Source: Pseudomonas sp. GV085
GTDB taxonomy: Bacteria; Pseudomonadota; Gammaproteobacteria; Pseudomonadales; Pseudomonadaceae
NCBI RefSeq assembly: GCF_003050925.1
Contig: NZ_QAOV01000002.1
Span: forward strand, 310,001-374,000
Length of the DNA stretch: 64,000 bases
Direction of reading: 5' to 3'
The notes beneath the pieces are model-generated. The model was given only the letters and a program-made list of their open reading frames with translations, had not been told where the DNA came from and did not search any database. The translations under genes and the position numbers were made by a program. Below, one piece after another: positions 60,358 through 64,000 of this stretch; the stretch's first letter is position 1, and each line of letters begins with the position of its first letter.

Positions 60358-61005
60358 TCAACAGTCGCTCGTCTGCACGCAGAAGCGCCGGCGTCCGCCG
60401 GCCTGCAACCCGTCGACCCAGGCCTCGCAAATCTGGATGCCCTGCTCCGGGGTGAAGGTACCCGGGTTCAGCCCGTACTCCAGCCACAAACCGTCGAGCA
60501 AGGCGCTGAGGCTGATGGCGGCGAGGTCGGCGTCGAAGTTTTCCCAGCCCTCCTCCCGGGCCAGTTCCGCCAGCACCTTGCGCAGGATGCCGCGATACTC
60601 GCCATAGGAATGATCGTGGGCCTGGTTGATGGCCTCGGCGGTTTTTACCGCGCCCCAGAACGCCAGCCAGGCGTCGATCAGTTGCGGATCGAGCAATTCA
60701 GCGGAAAACGATCCGCGGAAAAACGCCGACAAGCGCTCCCGGGCATTCGGCGCGGCTTGCTCCATGGCGTCGCGCAGCAGGGTCATGACCCGCCCGGTGA
60801 TCGCCATGTAGGCCTCGGCCACCAGTTCGTCCTTGCCGGAATAGTGATGACTGATCAGCCCCACCGAGACCCCGGCCTCAGCGGAAATCTTGCGGATCGA
60901 CGCACCCTGGAAACCATGGCGCTTGAGGCACACCAGCGTCGCCTCGATCAGGTTGGCTTTGCGCAACTCCGGTTCCATGCGGGAAAAACGGGTTTCCTGA
61001 TTCAT
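60358..61005 (-). CDS. TetR-family regulator (BetI-like)
   Basis: 215 residues from the ATG at 61005; an ATG three codons earlier is possible. RKANLIEATLVCLKRHGFQGASIRKISAEAGVSVGLISHHYSGKDELVAEAYMAITG is the helix-turn-helix, with the C-terminal part following the BetI group (DAWLAFWGAVKTAEAINQAH, LSALLDGLWLEYGLNPG). BetI members respond to choline-type compounds. It precedes the signalling operon and is divergent from a flavin oxidoreductase gene. Confidence 0.9.
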   Translation of the reverse strand: MNQETRFSRMEPELRKANLIEATLVCLKRHGFQGASIRKISAEAGVSVGLISHHYSGKDELVAEAYMAITGRVMTLLRDAMEQAAPNARERLSAFFRGSFSAELLDPQLIDAWLAFWGAVKTAEAINQAHDHSYGEYRGILRKVLAELAREEGWENFDADLAAISLSALLDGLWLEYGLNPGTFTPEQGIQICEAWVDGLQAGGRRRFCVQTSDC

Positions 61006-61127
61006 CGGCGACACGCTCCTTGGTTCAATCGTTCAGGCCCGCACGGGTTAGCGGTGGGCTGAACGAATGTACAGCAAGAGCGGGCCATTTCTCCAGTCAG
61101 TTGCCAGTCTGATAGACCGTGGCACGC

Positions 61128-61208
61128 CCATCGCGAGCAGGCTCACTCCTACAGGGGGTTATAGCGACACATCAGATCAACTGTAGGAGCGAGCCTGCTC
61201 GCGATGAG
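61128..61208. repeat. REP couple in reversed arrangement
   Basis: CATCGCGAGCAGGCTCACTCCTACAG comes first and CTGTAGGAGCGAGCCTGCTCGCGATG second, the opposite order to all other pairs in the window, separated by 25 bases. Confidence 0.88.
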
Positions 61209-61414
61209 GCCAGTCCTTTCAACAGTGATTCCGGATCAGTCCCGATACCCTCGGCGCCACTCGATCCAGCAGCACAACCTCCCCGGCGGCTTTTCGGCCC
61301 AGGAGCGGGCTCGAGACGAAACTACTGCAAGGCATAGTAAAGAAACAAGTTGATTTTTTACTGCAGGTAAATTTCTATAGACCAATAATAACAACACCGA
61401 AAACCTAAATGCCT

Positions 61415-61531
61415 CTGTAGGAGCGAGCTCGCTCGCGATGGACCTGAGAACGCCGTGGGGTGTCAGGTACCCAGCGTTATCGTTGACGTCCATCGTCGGG
61501 AACGCCGCCCGGAGCAAGCTCGCTCCTACAC
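61415..61531. repeat. REP pair with an altered right unit
   Basis: CTGTAGGAGCGAGCTCGCTCGCGAT at left; the right unit GAGCAAGCTCGCTCCTACA is interrupted upstream by GGGAACGCCGCCC. Confidence 0.85.
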
Positions 61532-61559
61532 AGGTCAGCCTGCCTGGAGTACCCGCACC

Positions 61560-63521
61560 ATGCCGACCTCGACACCCGCCTTCGCGCACCTGTTCGAACC
61601 CCTGGAGATCCGTGGCAAGCGCCTGAAGAACCGCATCATGTCCAGCGGTCACGACACCTCGATGCCCACCGACAACCTGGTCAACGAGCAATTGATCGCC
61701 TACCACCGGGCGCGTGCCGAAGGCGGTGCAGGGCTGATCGTGCTGCAGGTGGCTGGCGTGCATGACAGTGCGCGCTACACCTCCCATGTGCTGATGGCCA
61801 CCGACGATGCGTGCATCGAGGGCTACCGCCAACTGGCGCAAACCTGCCATGCCCACGGTACCGTGGTGTTGTCCCAGGTGTTCCATCCGGGGCGGGAGAT
61901 CATGGAATCCAGCGATGGCTTGCTGGCAGTGGCTTACTCCGCCTCGTCGGTGCCCAACGAACGTTTCCGGGTGATGCCCCGCGCGCTGGATCAGGCCATG
62001 ATCGACGAGATTGTCGCCGGTTATGCCGCTGCCGCCCGCCGTCTGCATCAGGCCGGAATCGACGGCGTCGAGGTCGTGGCCAGTCACGGTTACCTGCCGG
62101 CGCAGTTCATCAATCCGCGGGTCAATCGGCGTACCGATGGCTACAACGGAGAGCTGGAACAGCGTTTGCGTTTTCTGCGCGAAGTCATCAAAGCCGTGCG
62201 CGCGGCGACCGACGAGCAGTTCATCGTCGGCCTGCGCATTTCCGCCGACGAGCGCGACCCGCAAGGCCTGACCGAAGACGAATCCCTGGCCGCCGTGCAG
62301 TCGCTGCAAACGCAGCTCGATTATGTGCACATTGTCGCCGGCACTTCGGCGTCGCTAGGTGGCGCGGTGCATATCGTGCCGCCCATGGCGATCGAAGCGG
62401 CGTACCTGGCAAAAGAAGCCGGGACGTTCAAGGCCAGTTTGAACATTCCGTTGTTCGTCACGGGGCGCATCAACCAGCCCCAGGAAGCCGAGCTGATCCT
62501 GGCTCGCGGCCAGGCCGATGTCTGCGGCATGACCCGGGCGCTGATCTGCGATCCGCAAATGCCCAACAAGACCGACACCGGCCGCGTCGAAGACGTGCGG
62601 GCGTGCATTGCCTGCAACCAGGCGTGCATCGGCCACTTCCACAAGGGCTTGCCGATTTCCTGCATCCAGCACCCGGAAACCGGGCGCGAGCTGATCTTCG
62701 GCGAACGCCGACAAGCGCCACAGCGCAAACGCATCATGATCGCCGGCGGTGGTCCGGCCGGGATGAAAGCTGCCACCGTCGCGGCCCAGCGCGGGCATGA
62801 GGTGACGCTGTACGAAGCCAGCTCACAATTGGGCGGTCAGGTGTTGCTCGCGCAGCTGCTGCCACGACGCAGCGAATTCGGCGGCGCCAGCACCAACCTG
62901 CAGCGGGAAATGGAACTGGCTGGCGTGCGGGTGGTGCGCAACACCCGGGTCGACCGCGCGCTGGTGGAGCAGGAAAAACCGGACATGGTGATCGTCGCTA
63001 CCGGTGCCGAGCCGTACTGGCCGCCCTTCGAGCGCGGCGGCGAATTACAGGTGGTGGACGCCTGGCAGGTGCTGCGTGACGAGGTGAAGATCGGCCGTTC
63101 GGTGGTGGTGATCGACTGGCGCTGCGACTGGATCGGCCCCGGCATCGCCGAGCGTCTGGTGCGCGCCGGGCACCAGGTGCAACTGGCGGTCAACGGCACC
63201 CATTGCGGGGAAAACCTGCCGCTGTACGTGCGCGATCAACTGGCCGGCGAGCTGCATAAACTGGGGGTGCCGATCACGCCGTACGCGCGGTTGTATGGTT
63301 GCGATGACGACACGGTGTACCTGCAGCACACCGCCAGCGGCGAGCCGATGCTGATGGAGAACATCGACACCCTGGTGCTGTGTCAGGGTCACCAACCGGT
63401 GGATACCCTGGGTGCTGAACTGCAAGGGCTGGTGGAATTTCGCCGGATCGGCGACTGCCTGGCGCCGCGCACCGCCGAGGAAGCGATTTATGAAGGCCTG
63501 AAAGTCGCGTGGGAGCTTTAA
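61560..63521 (+). CDS. NADH:flavin oxidoreductase with [4Fe-4S] and FAD domains (DgcA/trimethylamine dehydrogenase-like)
   Basis: 653 residues from the ATG at 61560. N-terminal TIM barrel of the old yellow enzyme type (AHLFEPLEIRGKRLKNRIMSSGHDT, HGYLPAQFINPRVNRRTDGYNGELEQRLRF). Cluster ligands CIACNQACIGHFHKG...SCIQHP. C-terminal FAD/NAD domains (RIMIAGGGPAGMKAATVAAQRG, MVIVATGAEPYWP). Relatives oxidise methylated amines such as dimethylglycine or reduce 2,4-dienoyl-CoA. With BetI-like and XRE-cupin regulators nearby, an amine substrate is plausible. Confidence 0.9.
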   Translation: MPTSTPAFAHLFEPLEIRGKRLKNRIMSSGHDTSMPTDNLVNEQLIAYHRARAEGGAGLIVLQVAGVHDSARYTSHVLMATDDACIEGYRQLAQTCHAHGTVVLSQVFHPGREIMESSDGLLAVAYSASSVPNERFRVMPRALDQAMIDEIVAGYAAAARRLHQAGIDGVEVVASHGYLPAQFINPRVNRRTDGYNGELEQRLRFLREVIKAVRAATDEQFIVGLRISADERDPQGLTEDESLAAVQSLQTQLDYVHIVAGTSASLGGAVHIVPPMAIEAAYLAKEAGTFKASLNIPLFVTGRINQPQEAELILARGQADVCGMTRALICDPQMPNKTDTGRVEDVRACIACNQACIGHFHKGLPISCIQHPETGRELIFGERRQAPQRKRIMIAGGGPAGMKAATVAAQRGHEVTLYEASSQLGGQVLLAQLLPRRSEFGGASTNLQREMELAGVRVVRNTRVDRALVEQEKPDMVIVATGAEPYWPPFERGGELQVVDAWQVLRDEVKIGRSVVVIDWRCDWIGPGIAERLVRAGHQVQLAVNGTHCGENLPLYVRDQLAGELHKLGVPITPYARLYGCDDDTVYLQHTASGEPMLMENIDTLVLCQGHQPVDTLGAELQGLVEFRRIGDCLAPRTAEEAIYEGLKVAWEL

Positions 63522-63563
63522 GGCTGTTTATACTCCGGGGCTTTAGATTCAAATGATCGTTCT

Positions 63564-63667
63564 CTGTAGGAGCGAGCTTGCTCGCGATGGACTTCAGAAC
63601 ACCGCGTGTTATCCAGAAAACACGCGTCATCGTTAGCGACCATCGCGAGCAAGCTCGCTCCTACAGG
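63564..63667. repeat. REP pair
   Basis: CTGTAGGAGCGAGCTTGCTC at left and GAGCAAGCTCGCTCCTACAG at right, ending 34 bases before the regulator start. Confidence 0.92.
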
Positions 63668-63700
63668 GGCGTAGCGTAGCCCCCCGGTTCGGAACTTTCC

Positions 63701-64000
63701 ATGAGCAACAACAGCAAGACCCAGCCCGCCTCAGGCAACGCCGAACCGCATTTTCTCGGCACGCGCATTCGCGGCCTGCGCAAGCGCCGGGGCATGACCC
63801 TGGCGGAACTGGCGCAACAGAGTGAGCTCACCGCCGGCTACATCAGCCAGCTGGAGCGCAACCTCGCCTACCCGTCGATCCCGGCGCTGTTCAACATTGC
63901 CCGCAGCCTCGGCGTCACCATCCAGTGGTTCTTCGCCAGTGAAGCGGTCACCGCACCTGAAGACGATGGCGTCGTGGTGCGCAAGAACAGCCGCCTGAAC
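63701..64000 (+). CDS. XRE-family regulator (HTH + probable cupin), partial
   Basis: The first 100 codons are inside the window. MSNNSKTQPASGNAEPHFLGTRIRGLRKRRGMTLAELAQQSELTAGYISQLERNLAYPSIPALFNIARSLGVTIQWFF is a full Cro/C1-type helix-turn-helix of the kind followed by a small cupin sensor domain (the PuuR/SutR group). The cupin part lies outside. It may control the adjacent flavin oxidoreductase. Confidence 0.9.
   Translation, partial: MSNNSKTQPASGNAEPHFLGTRIRGLRKRRGMTLAELAQQSELTAGYISQLERNLAYPSIPALFNIARSLGVTIQWFFASEAVTAPEDDGVVVRKNSRLN

Larger units (their letters stand above)
61006..61559. other. Divergent region holding three REP units
   Basis: No gene is supported. It contains an inward-facing REP couple (61128-61208) and a standard REP pair (61415-61531) between divergent TetR and oxidoreductase genes. 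An AT-rich block at 61330-61400 is the likely promoter area. Confidence 0.4.

Noticed and set aside
61236-62330. 364-codon minus-strand frame
   Set aside because: Antisense to the flavin oxidoreductase and running through a REP pair.
43744-63667. Repeated TGTAGGAG palindromes as CRISPR or transposon ends
   Set aside because: They are scattered, paired inverted REP units with short shared spacers and no transposase nearby.

Overview
The window looks like a chromosomal segment of a Pseudomonas from the fluorescens lineage. This rests on high-GC codon use, the gene families and their order (an aruH/aruI/aruS/aruR-type arginine transaminase locus, a nirBD operon, many AraC/LysR/GlxA regulators), and abundant Pseudomonas-type REP repeats built around the core TGTAGGAGCGAGC...GCTCGCGAT. 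No rRNA, tRNA, CRISPR array or complete insertion sequence was seen.

Layout. (1) 1-2.2 kb: the 5' part of a multihaem cytochrome c gene running off the left edge, then ohrR and ohr with shared palindromic operators. (2) 2.6-9.5 kb: a secreted His/Met-rich octapeptide-repeat protein, a membrane protein, an exported isochorismatase-like hydrolase divergent from a GlxA-type regulator, trmK, a PLP dehydratase and an AraC regulator. (3) 9.7-16.4 kb: stress-type small proteins with sigma-S-like -10 boxes flanking a five-gene alternative haem-copper oxidase operon of CoxMNOP type, whose subunit II carries two cytochrome c domains. (4) 16.4-28.3 kb: an accessory patchwork with a flavoprotein/epoxide hydrolase pair, a phosphoesterase, a secreted HELKH protein, an adenosine-specific kinase family protein, an AT-richer glycosyltransferase/2OG-oxygenase pair, a quinone reductase/LysR pair, a GFA protein, an epimerase and a CBS protein. 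Four gene remnants (two AraC, one outer-membrane protein tail, one internally deleted chemoreceptor) lie between these genes. (5) 28.4-32.9 kb: nirBD behind a sigma-54-like promoter and a textbook ANTAR two-hairpin/terminator leader, then DUF190 and a broken fluoride-exporter gene crcB. (6) 33.3-45 kb: envelope and signalling genes, namely a lipoprotein, two paralogous glycine-zipper proteins, a ToxR-like regulator with a coupled small membrane protein, two related beta-barrel proteins (one degenerate), an AraC regulator, a CSS-EAL phosphodiesterase, a ParDE module, an MscS channel and a DUF6124-like gene whose 3' end runs into a REP. (7) 45.4-64 kb: the arginine-transaminase-type locus with regulators, catabolic enzymes, a permease, an NADH:flavin oxidoreductase and the start of an XRE-cupin regulator.

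How the genes work together. The right-hand locus encodes an almost linear route: permease, transaminase, ThDP decarboxylase, aldehyde dehydrogenase, CoA ligase, acyl-CoA dehydrogenase and enoyl-CoA hydratase. It is sensed by a three-component device (periplasmic binding protein, hybrid kinase, OmpR-type regulator). nirBD is built for nitrogen control at two levels: NtrC/sigma-54 initiation and NasT-like antitermination. Ohr/OhrR handle organic hydroperoxides. The alternative oxidase, flanked by sigma-S-like promoters, fits a stationary-phase or stress role.

Starts were moved from the longest reading frame where a Shine-Dalgarno or family alignment supported it. All assignments come from reading the sequence and family knowledge, with no database search.
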